64,000 nucleotides of DNA from Alphaproteobacteria bacterium (GTDB taxonomy: Bacteria > Pseudomonadota > Alphaproteobacteria > JANSWW01), in the NCBI GenBank assembly GCA_024743275.1, contig JANSWW010000010.1:81728-145727 (forward strand), written 5' to 3'. The first letter of the stretch is position 1. Each line of letters starts with the position of its first letter. The notes under the pieces are model-generated. The model was not told where the DNA came from, ran no database searches, and saw only the letters and a list, made by a program, of their open reading frames with translations. The translations under genes were made by a program, and so were the position numbers. Below are positions 43,759 to 52,081 of the stretch, one piece after another.

Positions 43759-44349
43759 ATGACCGACAGCGCACCGGACAAGCCCGCGGGCCAAACCCAA
43801 GCTCAAGCCCCAGCCCAAGCAATGGCCCAGACCCCTATGGTCCAGGTCAGCCCGCAGCTCATCCTGTCCTTCCAGGACGGCATGGCCCGACTCGCCATCT
43901 CCACCCTTCGGGCGGGATGCGTGGTCGCCGCCGCCAACATCGTCGCCCGCCATGGCGACAAGACGGTGAGTGCTACGGAAGCCGCGGAAGAGGCCGCGGC
44001 CCTTTCCTACAAGATCTACGACCTGTTCATCGACAAGGCGATCGACCGGCGCGGCGAACAGCGTGTCGCCGTCGACCTGCGGACCATGGTGTCGACCGAC
44101 GAGCATTCCTATGCCGGGCGGACGATCAATCTCTCGCTTGGCGGCGGACTGTTCCGGTTCGAGGCGAAACCGCCCGTCGGCGCGAAGGTCCAGGTGGCGA
44201 TCGAGCCGATCGGGACCCTGACCGGCGAAATCGTCGGTGACGTGGACCAGGGCACCCGGATCCAGTTCGGCGACGACGAGGCGACCCGTCGGCGGATCGC
44301 GACCTTCATCGGGGCGGCGGCCCAGCGCGCCCCGGCGACGATGCCGTGA
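43759..44349 (+). CDS. PilZ-domain protein with N-terminal helical module, 196 aa
   Basis: Residues 1-27 are Gln/Ala/Pro-rich and disordered. Residues 45-95 are the helical module shared with the preceding small protein. Residues 96-175 form a PilZ domain with both c-di-GMP motifs: RxxxR at R98-R102 and NxSxxG at N124-G129 (NLSLGG). It is therefore a likely c-di-GMP receptor. With fliL 56 bp downstream, a role in flagellar or motility control is plausible but inferred. ATG 43759 is chosen because the upstream frame overlaps the previous gene. Confidence 0.85.
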   Translation: MTDSAPDKPAGQTQAQAPAQAMAQTPMVQVSPQLILSFQDGMARLAISTLRAGCVVAAANIVARHGDKTVSATEAAEEAAALSYKIYDLFIDKAIDRRGEQRVAVDLRTMVSTDEHSYAGRTINLSLGGGLFRFEAKPPVGAKVQVAIEPIGTLTGEIVGDVDQGTRIQFGDDEATRRRIATFIGAAAQRAPATMP

Positions 44350-44405
44350 CCCGAGCGCTTTACCGGGGCCTTGATCCGGCCCCATTCGGGCGTTAGACGG
44401 GCTTC

Positions 44406-44873
44406 ATGAAGAAGATCCTCCTTTTTGTCCTGCTTCCCCTGATGCTGCTCGGCGGCGGCGGGGCCGGCCTGTTTTTCTCCGGCATGCTCGGTGGCGGTGA
44501 GGAGGGGGTGGAGGAACAGGTCGAGGAGAAGCCGAAGCGCCGCGTTCGCGAGTTGCGGGAAAACCCGATCTATTTCGAACTGGCCGATCTCGTCCTATCG
44601 GTGCGCGACGACCAGGATCGCCGACGCTTCATGATCATGAAAGTCGCCGTCGAGGTCGACCAGGAACCGGACGTCGAGAAGATCAAGATCCGTTCCGACG
44701 AGGTACGCGACCGCATTCTCGTGCTCATGAGCCGCCAGGAGATGGAAACCCTCAACACGCCGGAGCGCATCTACACCCTTCGCGAGGCCGTCGAGGACAC
44801 GGTCTTCGACCTCTTCGCCGAGGACGAGGAAATGATCTTGGGGGTGGACATAAGGAATGTCCGGGTCCAATAA
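44406..44873 (+). CDS. fliL: FliL-like flagellar basal-body protein, 155 aa
   Basis: One membrane segment (about 4-26, ILLFVLLPLMLLGGGGAGLFF), an acidic linker (GGGEEGVEEQVEEKPKRR), then the stomatin-like periplasmic FliL domain (IYFELADLVLSVRD ... RDRILVLMSRQEMETLNTPE ... ILGVDIRNVRVQ). FliL surrounds the flagellar stator and tunes torque or swimming. It is isolated from other flagellar genes here, which is unusual; the neighbouring PilZ protein is the only possible motility partner. Confidence 0.88.
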   Translation: MKKILLFVLLPLMLLGGGGAGLFFSGMLGGGEEGVEEQVEEKPKRRVRELRENPIYFELADLVLSVRDDQDRRRFMIMKVAVEVDQEPDVEKIKIRSDEVRDRILVLMSRQEMETLNTPERIYTLREAVEDTVFDLFAEDEEMILGVDIRNVRVQ

Positions 44874-44900
44874 GGAAGTCCCGTTACCAGGCTTCCGTCC

Positions 44901-45917
44901 ATGACACCGCCCCGGGGACACCCAAGACCCGGAAATCCTAAACCGGGATATCCAAAACCGGGAAACTCAAAACCGGGAAATCCGAGATCGGGACCGCCGC
45001 TCAGAGGTCAGGTCCATTCGGCTGCCGCGACAACCAAAGGCATTCTGCTCACCCTGTTGGGGTGTTTTCTGATCGTCGTCGGCGATTCGATCACCAAAAG
45101 CCTGGGCAGCCACTACACGCCGGGCCAGATGATCTTCCTGCGCGGCGCCTTCGCGACGCCGATGATCGTGATCGCGGCCTATCGCTGGGGCGGCATCGAG
45201 AACCTCAAGATCCGGGCGTTGAAGGCCCAGACATTCCGGGCGTTGACCGTCTGCGTCTCGGCTTTCCTGTTCGTCAACGGCCTCGTCCGCCTGCCCCTGG
45301 CCGACGCCCTGGCGATCACCTTTTTCGGCCCGATCATGACGACCCTCCTGGCGGTCCTGTTCCTGGACGAGAAGGTTGGCTGGCGGCGCTGGACGGCGAT
45401 CGGTGTCGGTTTCGCCGGCGTGATCGTCATGTTGCAGCCCTCCTCCGACGGCATTCAGGCGGCCGCGCTGTTTCCCCTCGGCGCCTGCATCGCCGGGGCC
45501 GTGCGGGATATCCTGACCCGAAAGCTGACCAGTCTGGACAGTTCGATGGCGATCCTCGCCTATACGAACATGGTGGTCACCATCGCCGCCGCCTTCACCT
45601 GGCTGATCGAGGACTGGGCGCCGATCCGCAGCGAAGATCTCTGGTTCTTCGCGATCATGGGCGTCCTGTCGGTGCTGATCCAGTGGACACTGATCGAGGG
45701 CCTGCGCTTGGCCGAGGCGGGGATCGTCAGCCCGTTCAAATACTCGATGCTGGTCTGGGGCATCATCGTTGGCTGGCTCGTGTTCGGTGAGATCCCGACC
45801 GCCGCGGTGATGGTCGGCGGCGTCCTGGTCATCGGATCGGGCCTCTATATCTGGTTCCGCGAAACCCGGCAGCTCGGCAAGCCCGGCGAGGTCAAACCGA
45901 AACATCCCTCGACCTGA
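44901..45917 (+). CDS. DMT/EamA-family transporter with repetitive N-terminus, 338 aa
   Basis: Ten hydrophobic helices from about residue 48 (GILLTLLGCFLIVVGDSITK), in two EamA repeats (LADALAITFFGPIMTTLLAV; EAGIVSPFKYSMLVWGIIVG). Such carriers export metabolites; the substrate is unknown. The first 40 residues are an extra Pro/Gly/Lys segment (PGNPKPGYPKPGNSKPGNP) encoded by an imperfect 15-18 bp tandem repeat (about 44928-44992). There is no later ATG or GTG before the first helix, so the tail appears to be translated. Confidence 0.88.
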   Translation: MTPPRGHPRPGNPKPGYPKPGNSKPGNPRSGPPLRGQVHSAAATTKGILLTLLGCFLIVVGDSITKSLGSHYTPGQMIFLRGAFATPMIVIAAYRWGGIENLKIRALKAQTFRALTVCVSAFLFVNGLVRLPLADALAITFFGPIMTTLLAVLFLDEKVGWRRWTAIGVGFAGVIVMLQPSSDGIQAAALFPLGACIAGAVRDILTRKLTSLDSSMAILAYTNMVVTIAAAFTWLIEDWAPIRSEDLWFFAIMGVLSVLIQWTLIEGLRLAEAGIVSPFKYSMLVWGIIVGWLVFGEIPTAAVMVGGVLVIGSGLYIWFRETRQLGKPGEVKPKHPST

Positions 45918-45953
45918 CAACGCTCACCTGTTTCGGAACGCCGGGACGTCGCT

Positions 45954-45977
45954 CCTCAATAGACCCCTCAATAGTCC
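45954..45977. repeat. 12-bp near-tandem duplication at the stop of the acidic-tailed gene
   Basis: CCTCAATAG occurs at 45954 and 45966 (12-bp period). On the minus strand the second copy contains the stop codon TGA, so a second stop-containing copy lies just downstream. Confidence 0.6.
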
Positions 45978-47023
45978 TCGTCTTCCTCGTCCTCGTCGTC
46001 GTCGTCATCGTCCTCGGCGGATGTCGCCTCGGCCGCCTGCTGCATGGACGGTTTGGTCACCAGCGTCCAGGTGCTCTGCTGGGGATACTCCTGGGCGACG
46101 AAACGGTAGGTATCCTTGATCAGGGATTCCGCCTTCTTGCCGACGTCCGTCTTGGCCCGTTTCCAGCGCGGCAGGATCCGGTCCCAGACCATGAAGGCGA
46201 AGTGCAATTCGTCCCGGGTCTCGCGGATGAACTCGACATAGTTCGCGGCGTTCCGGATCACGTTGATGATCTCGCCGGTCTGGGCGTCGACCTGATCGAA
46301 CATCTCTGCGAAATGCTTCAGGGGCCGGCGCAGCAGGGCGATGATCCGGTTGATGTCGTCCTGGGTCTGGCGGTCCCGCCGATAGGCCTTGGCCAACTCG
46401 TTGAGCTTGAGCGGGACCATACGGATCTCGTTGTAGCGCTCCCGCAAGGCCTCGATATAGGCCAGCTCGCGCCCGAACTGCTCGACCTGATCGACGATCT
46501 GCTGGCGGTTTTCCCGTTTGCCCGTGAGCTTTTCCGCGATGTCGTTGAAGGCCTCGTTGACCTTCCCCTTGGTGACCGGATCATCGGCCAGCATCTGCAA
46601 CTGCTCGGCGTCGACGATCACCGTCTCCCGGCCGGTCGCCCAACTGGCGATCTGCACACTGACCCGTCCCTGCGCGATGGCCCGGTGGTGGTCCTTCACC
46701 TGCCAGGAGGCGGAACCGTCCAGGATCTCCTTCGGGATCGAGTCGCCCGGCCGGATCTCTTTCACGAATTTCAGGCTTTCCGCGACGATGTCCAACAACA
46801 CGCCGTCGTGGGAATCCTCGGAAATCTTGAACTCGGTCTTGAGCGAGGGGATGGTGATCGCCGCCTTGAGGTCCCCGACCACCACATAGAAGGCGGCTTC
46901 CTGATTGCGGTCGAATTTGAAGGCGCCGCCTTCGACACCGAAGATTTTCGTCTCAAAATTGAACTCTGTCGCCCGAAGACTTTCGATTTTCTCGCGCGCA
47001 GTTTGCGGTTTTGCTTCCGACAT
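45968..47023 (-). CDS. hypothetical protein with acidic tail, 351 aa
   Basis: I do not recognise the family. It is soluble, with no signal or membrane segment. The N-terminal half (FNFETKIFGVEGGAFKFDRN, DGVLLDIVAESLKFVKEI) looks beta-rich. Residues 160-290 are helical and charged (EKLTGKRENRQQIVDQVEQF, LRRPLKHFAEMFDQVDAQTG). The last 17 residues are almost all D/E and end in Y. The acidic run is coded by a GAC/GAG repeat. It stands as a single gene, convergent with the DMT transporter. A structural or nucleic-acid-mimic role for the tail is only a guess. Confidence 0.8.
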   Translation of the reverse strand: MSEAKPQTAREKIESLRATEFNFETKIFGVEGGAFKFDRNQEAAFYVVVGDLKAAITIPSLKTEFKISEDSHDGVLLDIVAESLKFVKEIRPGDSIPKEILDGSASWQVKDHHRAIAQGRVSVQIASWATGRETVIVDAEQLQMLADDPVTKGKVNEAFNDIAEKLTGKRENRQQIVDQVEQFGRELAYIEALRERYNEIRMVPLKLNELAKAYRRDRQTQDDINRIIALLRRPLKHFAEMFDQVDAQTGEIINVIRNAANYVEFIRETRDELHFAFMVWDRILPRWKRAKTDVGKKAESLIKDTYRFVAQEYPQQSTWTLVTKPSMQQAAEATSAEDDDDDDEDEEDEDY

Positions 47024-47099
47024 GCGTTCTTTTTTCCAATCCAGCCCGAACCGACAGCGACAAATTTAGTTCAAATAGCTTAACAACCCAATAATTCCC

Positions 47100-49787
47100 T
47101 CACCCTCCGGCCCTTAGCGCCTTGGACGCCTGCTCGAACAGGTCCTTGGACAGTCCCTCGGTCTCGACGATCCGCGCGATCTCGGCCCGCATCTTGGCCC
47201 GCCGTCCGGGCTCGTGCCGCGTCCAGAGCTGGAAGGGCATGAAAAGGCGGGCCGCGACCTGCGGATTGGCCGGGTCCAGTTCCAGAAGCCGGTCGGTCAG
47301 GAACCGGTATCCGGCCCCGTCGGCGGCATGGAAGCGAACCGGGTTGCCGGCCGCGAACGCCCCGATCAGGGAGCGGACCCGGTTCGGGTTCCGCATGGTG
47401 AACCCGGGATGGCTCATCAGGCCCTGGACCTTGGCCAGGGTATCCTCGCGGCGGGAGATCGCCTGTATCCCGAACCATTTGTCCATGACCAGCGGATCGT
47501 TGGACCAGCGCCGCTCGAACCTGCCCAGGAGGTCCTCCCGGACGGCGCTGTCGCTGTCGTTGACCGCGCGCAGCGCGGCCAGGCTGTCGGTCATCGTCCC
47601 GGCCCCGTCATATTGGGCGCGGGCCCGGTCCTCCGCACCGTCATCGCCGATCGCCGCCAGCTTCATCAGCGCCGAGTTCTTAAGCGACCGGCGGCCGATC
47701 GCCTCCGGCGTGACCGTGAAGACATCGGGCTCCGCCGCACTCAGCCGGTCGTGCAGGGCGCGCAACAGGCCGGCCATCGGCCGGAACAGATTGGCACGGA
47801 CATGGGCGCAGCTCTTGGCGATGGCATCCATATCGATTTCCGGCATGAGCTTGGCGACATCGCCCTCCCCCGGCACCGCGAGCGCCACGGTCAGGAACGC
47901 GGGATCGAGGCTGTCGTCCGCCAGCAGCGTCGCCAAGGCGTCCTGGATCGCCGGATCGATGGCGGGCGTCCCGCCGTCCCTCACGGTGCAGACCATATCG
48001 CTGAGCATGCGTCGGAAGACGGTCTGGCCCGCCTCCCACCGATTGAAGGGGTCGCTGTCATGGGCCATCAGGAACAGGAGATCCCCGATGGTCAGATCGC
48101 TCTCCAGCTTGATGGGCGCCGAGAAGCCGCGGTTCAGGCTCGGTACCGGCGCTTCCGGCACGTCGACGAAGGTGAAGCGCGACTTGGCCTCGGTCAGCAT
48201 CAGGGTCCGGGTGCCTTCCCTCGGGGCGTTTTCCCCCTCCAGCGTTGTGTTCAAGGCCCGACCGCTGTCCCCGCCGATCAGCCCCATGGCCAGCGGGATG
48301 ACCAAGGGCTCCTTCGCATCCTGGCCCGGCGTCGGCGGGGTGTGCTGGGTGACGGTGAGCGTATAGCGCTGTGCCTCGGCGTCGTAATCGCCCTTGGCGG
48401 TGACCACCGGTGTGCCGGCCTGGGCATACCATCGGCCGAACTGCTCGAGATCGGCCTCGTTCGCGTCGGCCATGGCCGCCCGGAAGTCGTCGCAGGTCAC
48501 CGCTTGGCCGTCATGGCGCTTGAAGTAGAGGTCCATGCCCTTGCGGAAGCCGTCCCGGCCGAGAAGGGTCTGGTACATCCGCACCACCTCGGCGCCCTTC
48601 TCATAGACGGTGGCGGTGTAGAAATTGTTGATCTCGATATAGCTGTCCGGCCGGATCGGATGGGCCATCGGCCCGGCATCCTCCGGGAACTGGGAGGCCC
48701 GCAAGGCCATCACGTCGGAGATGCGTTTGACCGTCGGCTCGCTCATATCGGCGGAGAATTCCTGGTCCCGGAAGACCGTGAGCCCTTCTTTGAGGCTCAA
48801 CTGAAACCAGTCCCGGCAGGTCACCCGGTTGCCGGTCCAATTGTGGAAATACTCATGGGCGACGATGCCCTCGATCAATTGGAAGTCGGTGTCGGTCGCG
48901 GTCTCCGGTTTGGCCAGCACATATTTGGAGTTGAAGACGTTGAGCGACTTGTTCTCCATCGCGCCCATGTTGAAATCGGAGACGGCGACGATGTTGAAGA
49001 TGTCGAGGTCGTATTCCAGGCCATAGCGCTCCTCGTCCCAGCGCATGGATCGTTTGAGACTCTCCATGGCGTGACCGCAGCGGTCCTCGTTGCCATGCTC
49101 GACAAAGATCTTGAGATCGACCTTGCGGCCCGACCCGGTGGTGTAGACGTCCGCCACTTCGGCGAGATCGCCGGCCACCAGGGCGAACAAATAGCTCGGC
49201 TTGCGGAAAGGGTCGTCCCATACCGCATAGTGCCGGCCCTCGGGAAGGTCGCCGCTCTCCACGAGATTGCCGTTCGACAACAACACCGGACAGCATGCCT
49301 TACCGGCCTCGATCCGGGTCGTGAACAGCGCCATGTTGTCCGGCCGGTCGACGAAATAGGTGATCCGGCGGAAGCCTTCGGCCTCGCATTGGGTGGTGAA
49401 CACGCCGGAGGAAAGATAGAGCCCCTCCAGCGCCGTGTTCTCCTGGGGCTTGGTCACCACCTCGGTTTCCAGCACGAAACGGGCCGGAACGTCGCTGACG
49501 GTCAGGGTCTCCGCCCCCACGGCGAGACGCTCCTGGGCCACCCCGTCGCCGTCGATCCGCACGCTCCTCAGGTCCATGTTCTGGCCGTCGAGTACAAGGG
49601 GGGTGCCGTCGGCGACGCCCTCTCCGCGCTCGATCTCCATGCGCGCATGCGTTTCCGCCCGGTCGGGGAAGAGCTTGATGACAAGGTCGACCCGGTCCAC
49701 GCGATAGGCCGGCGGCGCGTAGTCGGCGCGCAGAATGGCCCGCGGAGCGACTTGCGGAACAGGGGCAGAAGCGTCTTGACGATCCAT
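47100..49787 (-). CDS. pepN: aminopeptidase N (M1 zinc metallopeptidase), 895 aa
   Basis: Releases N-terminal amino acids from peptides in the cytoplasm. The substrate-binding motif GAMENKSLNVF is followed by the zinc site HEYFH (311-315) with the downstream glutamate in SLKEGLTVF, then the catalytic tyrosine region (NFYTATVYEKGAEVVRM). Length and the C-terminal helical domain (about 560-895) match the E. coli PepN type. It is divergent from the next aminotransferase over 77 bp. Confidence 0.96.
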   Translation of the reverse strand: MDRQDASAPVPQVAPRAILRADYAPPAYRVDRVDLVIKLFPDRAETHARMEIERGEGVADGTPLVLDGQNMDLRSVRIDGDGVAQERLAVGAETLTVSDVPARFVLETEVVTKPQENTALEGLYLSSGVFTTQCEAEGFRRITYFVDRPDNMALFTTRIEAGKACCPVLLSNGNLVESGDLPEGRHYAVWDDPFRKPSYLFALVAGDLAEVADVYTTGSGRKVDLKIFVEHGNEDRCGHAMESLKRSMRWDEERYGLEYDLDIFNIVAVSDFNMGAMENKSLNVFNSKYVLAKPETATDTDFQLIEGIVAHEYFHNWTGNRVTCRDWFQLSLKEGLTVFRDQEFSADMSEPTVKRISDVMALRASQFPEDAGPMAHPIRPDSYIEINNFYTATVYEKGAEVVRMYQTLLGRDGFRKGMDLYFKRHDGQAVTCDDFRAAMADANEADLEQFGRWYAQAGTPVVTAKGDYDAEAQRYTLTVTQHTPPTPGQDAKEPLVIPLAMGLIGGDSGRALNTTLEGENAPREGTRTLMLTEAKSRFTFVDVPEAPVPSLNRGFSAPIKLESDLTIGDLLFLMAHDSDPFNRWEAGQTVFRRMLSDMVCTVRDGGTPAIDPAIQDALATLLADDSLDPAFLTVALAVPGEGDVAKLMPEIDMDAIAKSCAHVRANLFRPMAGLLRALHDRLSAAEPDVFTVTPEAIGRRSLKNSALMKLAAIGDDGAEDRARAQYDGAGTMTDSLAALRAVNDSDSAVREDLLGRFERRWSNDPLVMDKWFGIQAISRREDTLAKVQGLMSHPGFTMRNPNRVRSLIGAFAAGNPVRFHAADGAGYRFLTDRLLELDPANPQVAARLFMPFQLWTRHEPGRRAKMRAEIARIVETEGLSKDLFEQASKALRAGG

Positions 49788-49864
49788 GGAGAACTCTCAA
49801 ACGTGTCGAAACGGAACCTTCATAATGCGCACTATCCATCCCGATAAAAGGCCTTGAGAACAAG

Positions 49865-51001
49865 ATGCCGCAAACAGAGTTTTTCCCTTTCGAAAGCGAA
49901 CGTTACCAGTCGGACTTCGAGGGGAGGCACGGCACCGACCTTTCGGGGTCCGGCGGCCGGCCCCTGCGACTCGTCGATCTCGAGGACCTGAAGCCCGGGA
50001 CCATCGCCCGGCTGAGCGAGGAAGGGTGGGGCTATCCGCCGGTCCCCGGAACAGAGGCGTTGAGGGCCGGAATCGCGGTCCAGTATCCAGGGGCATCCCC
50101 GGAAAACGTTCTGGTGACCGTCGGCGCGGCGGAGGCCAATCTGATCGCGACCACCGGCCTTGTCGCGCCCGGCGACCGGATCGCGGCCATGGTCCCGCAC
50201 TATCTTCAGATCCACGGGATCGCCCGCAATCTCGGGGCCACGGTCGACGAGATTCCGCTGCGGCCGGACCGGGGCTGGGCGCTCGATCTCGATGTGCTCG
50301 ACCGGGCGGTCGGCGAGAAAACCAAATTGATCGCGATCTGCAGTCCGAACAATCCGACGGGACGGGTGCTCGACACGGCCGAACGGGCGGCGGTGATCGC
50401 GGCGGCCGACCGGGTCGGCGCCTGGATCCTGAGCGACGAGGTCTATACCGGCCTGGAACGGGACGCCGGCGCCGAGACGGCCAGCCTGTGGGGCGACTAT
50501 GACAAGGTCGTCGCCGTCGGCAGCCTGTCCAAGGCGCTGGGATTGCCCGGCGCCCGGATCGGCTGGCTGGTGGCCCCGCGGGCGGCCCTGCAACTGGCCT
50601 GGCGGCGCCATGAATACGCGGTGATCTCCGCCGGGTCCTTCGACATGGCGGTGGCCGAGGTGGCTTTCGACCCGGCGGTCCGGCCGGCGCTGGTCGCCCG
50701 CGCCCGCGGCTTTCTGGCGAGCGGCTTCGACAAGGTGGCCGCCCTTGTGGCCCGCCATCCGAACCGGTTGTCTGTCACCGAACCGCAGGCGACCTCGCTC
50801 TGCTTTATCGGGCTCGGGGCCGGAGTCGGTGGGGCCGACTTCGCTCGCCGCCTCCGGGAAGAACGCGACACGCTGGTGATGCCGGGCTCGGTTTTCGGCG
50901 GCCAGGACTTCGATACCGACGGCTTTGTGAGGATCACACACGCCGTGGCGGAGGACAGGCTTGAGCGCGGCCTCGCGGCGATAGAGGCGCTGCTGAACTA
51001 A
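49865..51001 (+). CDS. class I/II PLP-dependent aminotransferase, 378 aa
   Basis: Fold-type I: NVLVTVGAAEANLIATTGLV, CSPNNPTGRVLDTAE, the PLP lysine K223 in SLSKALGLPGARIGW, and SDEVYTGLERD. It is distinct from the aminotransferase at 18281 and closest to the MalY/PatB- or capreomycidine-synthase-like branch, so the substrate is uncertain. Its stop overlaps by 3 bp the stop of the A+T-rich gene on the opposite strand. Confidence 0.9.
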   Translation: MPQTEFFPFESERYQSDFEGRHGTDLSGSGGRPLRLVDLEDLKPGTIARLSEEGWGYPPVPGTEALRAGIAVQYPGASPENVLVTVGAAEANLIATTGLVAPGDRIAAMVPHYLQIHGIARNLGATVDEIPLRPDRGWALDLDVLDRAVGEKTKLIAICSPNNPTGRVLDTAERAAVIAAADRVGAWILSDEVYTGLERDAGAETASLWGDYDKVVAVGSLSKALGLPGARIGWLVAPRAALQLAWRRHEYAVISAGSFDMAVAEVAFDPAVRPALVARARGFLASGFDKVAALVARHPNRLSVTEPQATSLCFIGLGAGVGGADFARRLREERDTLVMPGSVFGGQDFDTDGFVRITHAVAEDRLERGLAAIEALLN

Positions 51002-51990
51002 AAAAGAACCACATATACGTAAGTAGAAGCTAGTCCTGCAAAAAATGAAATTAAGAGAGTGGAAAGCGCAGCGATCAACCCTAGCGATATTTTTCTGACC
51101 TGGGATCTGTTCTCGCCAAGCGCCTCACTCATACGTTTCTTATCTCCACTAGTAATATCAAAACTTGAAATCACACAGATATTATTAATACGCTTAGTGA
51201 TTTTCGAACGGATGATCGCCATAAATATTTTCAAAAACACATACAAAAAAACTGAGCCAAACATCCAAATAGTGAAATCACCACTATGCTGCCTATCAAT
51301 GAAAATATAAAAAGACAATATGAAAATGAAAGAAGACGCAAGAGGGACAGCTGCGAAGAAAGCCGTGATCGCAGATTGGTATGAATGCCTCCGTAGTTTC
51401 CTGAAAAAATTCTGACTCTCTATAGAACTTAGCGCCCCAACCCACTCTTGTACTGTATTAAATATATTGTTTGCAATAATATAGTTTGAAAAGCTTATGT
51501 CCCATTTTATGTTATTTGGATAATCACCGCCGGTATATTGTATCATGTTAAACTCATACTGAGCAATATTTGTTCGACACGCCAACCTGACCTCAATAGT
51601 CTCGGCTTCTTGGTGAAGCGGCATTCTTCCACTAATTTCCACCTCCACAATAACCTGATCGATGGATTCAAGCTTTGCATTTTCATGTGTCGAGAATTCT
51701 TCGACAGACTTGAAAGTTAAAAAACTCTTATCCCTAAAAAAGACTACAATCTGCATACTTTCTTCTAATTGTGACAAAATGGAGCACTGCTGACGAATCC
51801 TCTCAATTACATTAACAATGTCTGATCTATCGATAAGGAAGCTCTTAAACTTATACTGACTAATTGAAGACTGTACCGGCCTTTTTCTTGCGTGCCCATC
51901 TCCATTCTGAACTGACGCAACCGGAACTGGCGCATCAATTAAATTACTTTCCCTCAAAGAGTTTTCTTGACCCGAGCCTTTAGAACTCAT
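50998..51990 (-). CDS. A+T-rich membrane protein of foreign origin, 330 aa
   Basis: Unknown family. It has a polar N-terminal half (SKGSGQENSLRESN, then FKSFLIDRSDIVNVIERIRQ) and three hydrophobic segments in the C-terminal part (about 215-235, 245-265 and 305-328, ending STYVYVVLF). Base composition is strikingly different: sampled lines are about 30% G+C against well over 60% in the neighbours, and the codons are A/T-ending. The A+T-rich block runs from 51002 to about 52085 and ends sharply at both flanking genes. This indicates recent transfer. No mobility gene or repeat is seen. Confidence 0.8.
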   Translation of the reverse strand: MSSKGSGQENSLRESNLIDAPVPVASVQNGDGHARKRPVQSSISQYKFKSFLIDRSDIVNVIERIRQQCSILSQLEESMQIVVFFRDKSFLTFKSVEEFSTHENAKLESIDQVIVEVEISGRMPLHQEAETIEVRLACRTNIAQYEFNMIQYTGGDYPNNIKWDISFSNYIIANNIFNTVQEWVGALSSIESQNFFRKLRRHSYQSAITAFFAAVPLASSFIFILSFYIFIDRQHSGDFTIWMFGSVFLYVFLKIFMAIIRSKITKRINNICVISSFDITSGDKKRMSEALGENRSQVRKISLGLIAALSTLLISFFAGLASTYVYVVLF

Positions 51991-52081
51991 CTACGCGCCT
52001 TCCAAAAATAAACCTTACGGGAATAAACTTATAAGTACAAAATATCTCGAAAAAACACAATATACATTTAAAAGATATATC

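Noticed and set aside
47214..49847. 877-codon plus-strand open frame opposite pepN
   Set aside because: The opposite strand encodes a full aminopeptidase N with zinc site; the plus frame has no recognisable domain.
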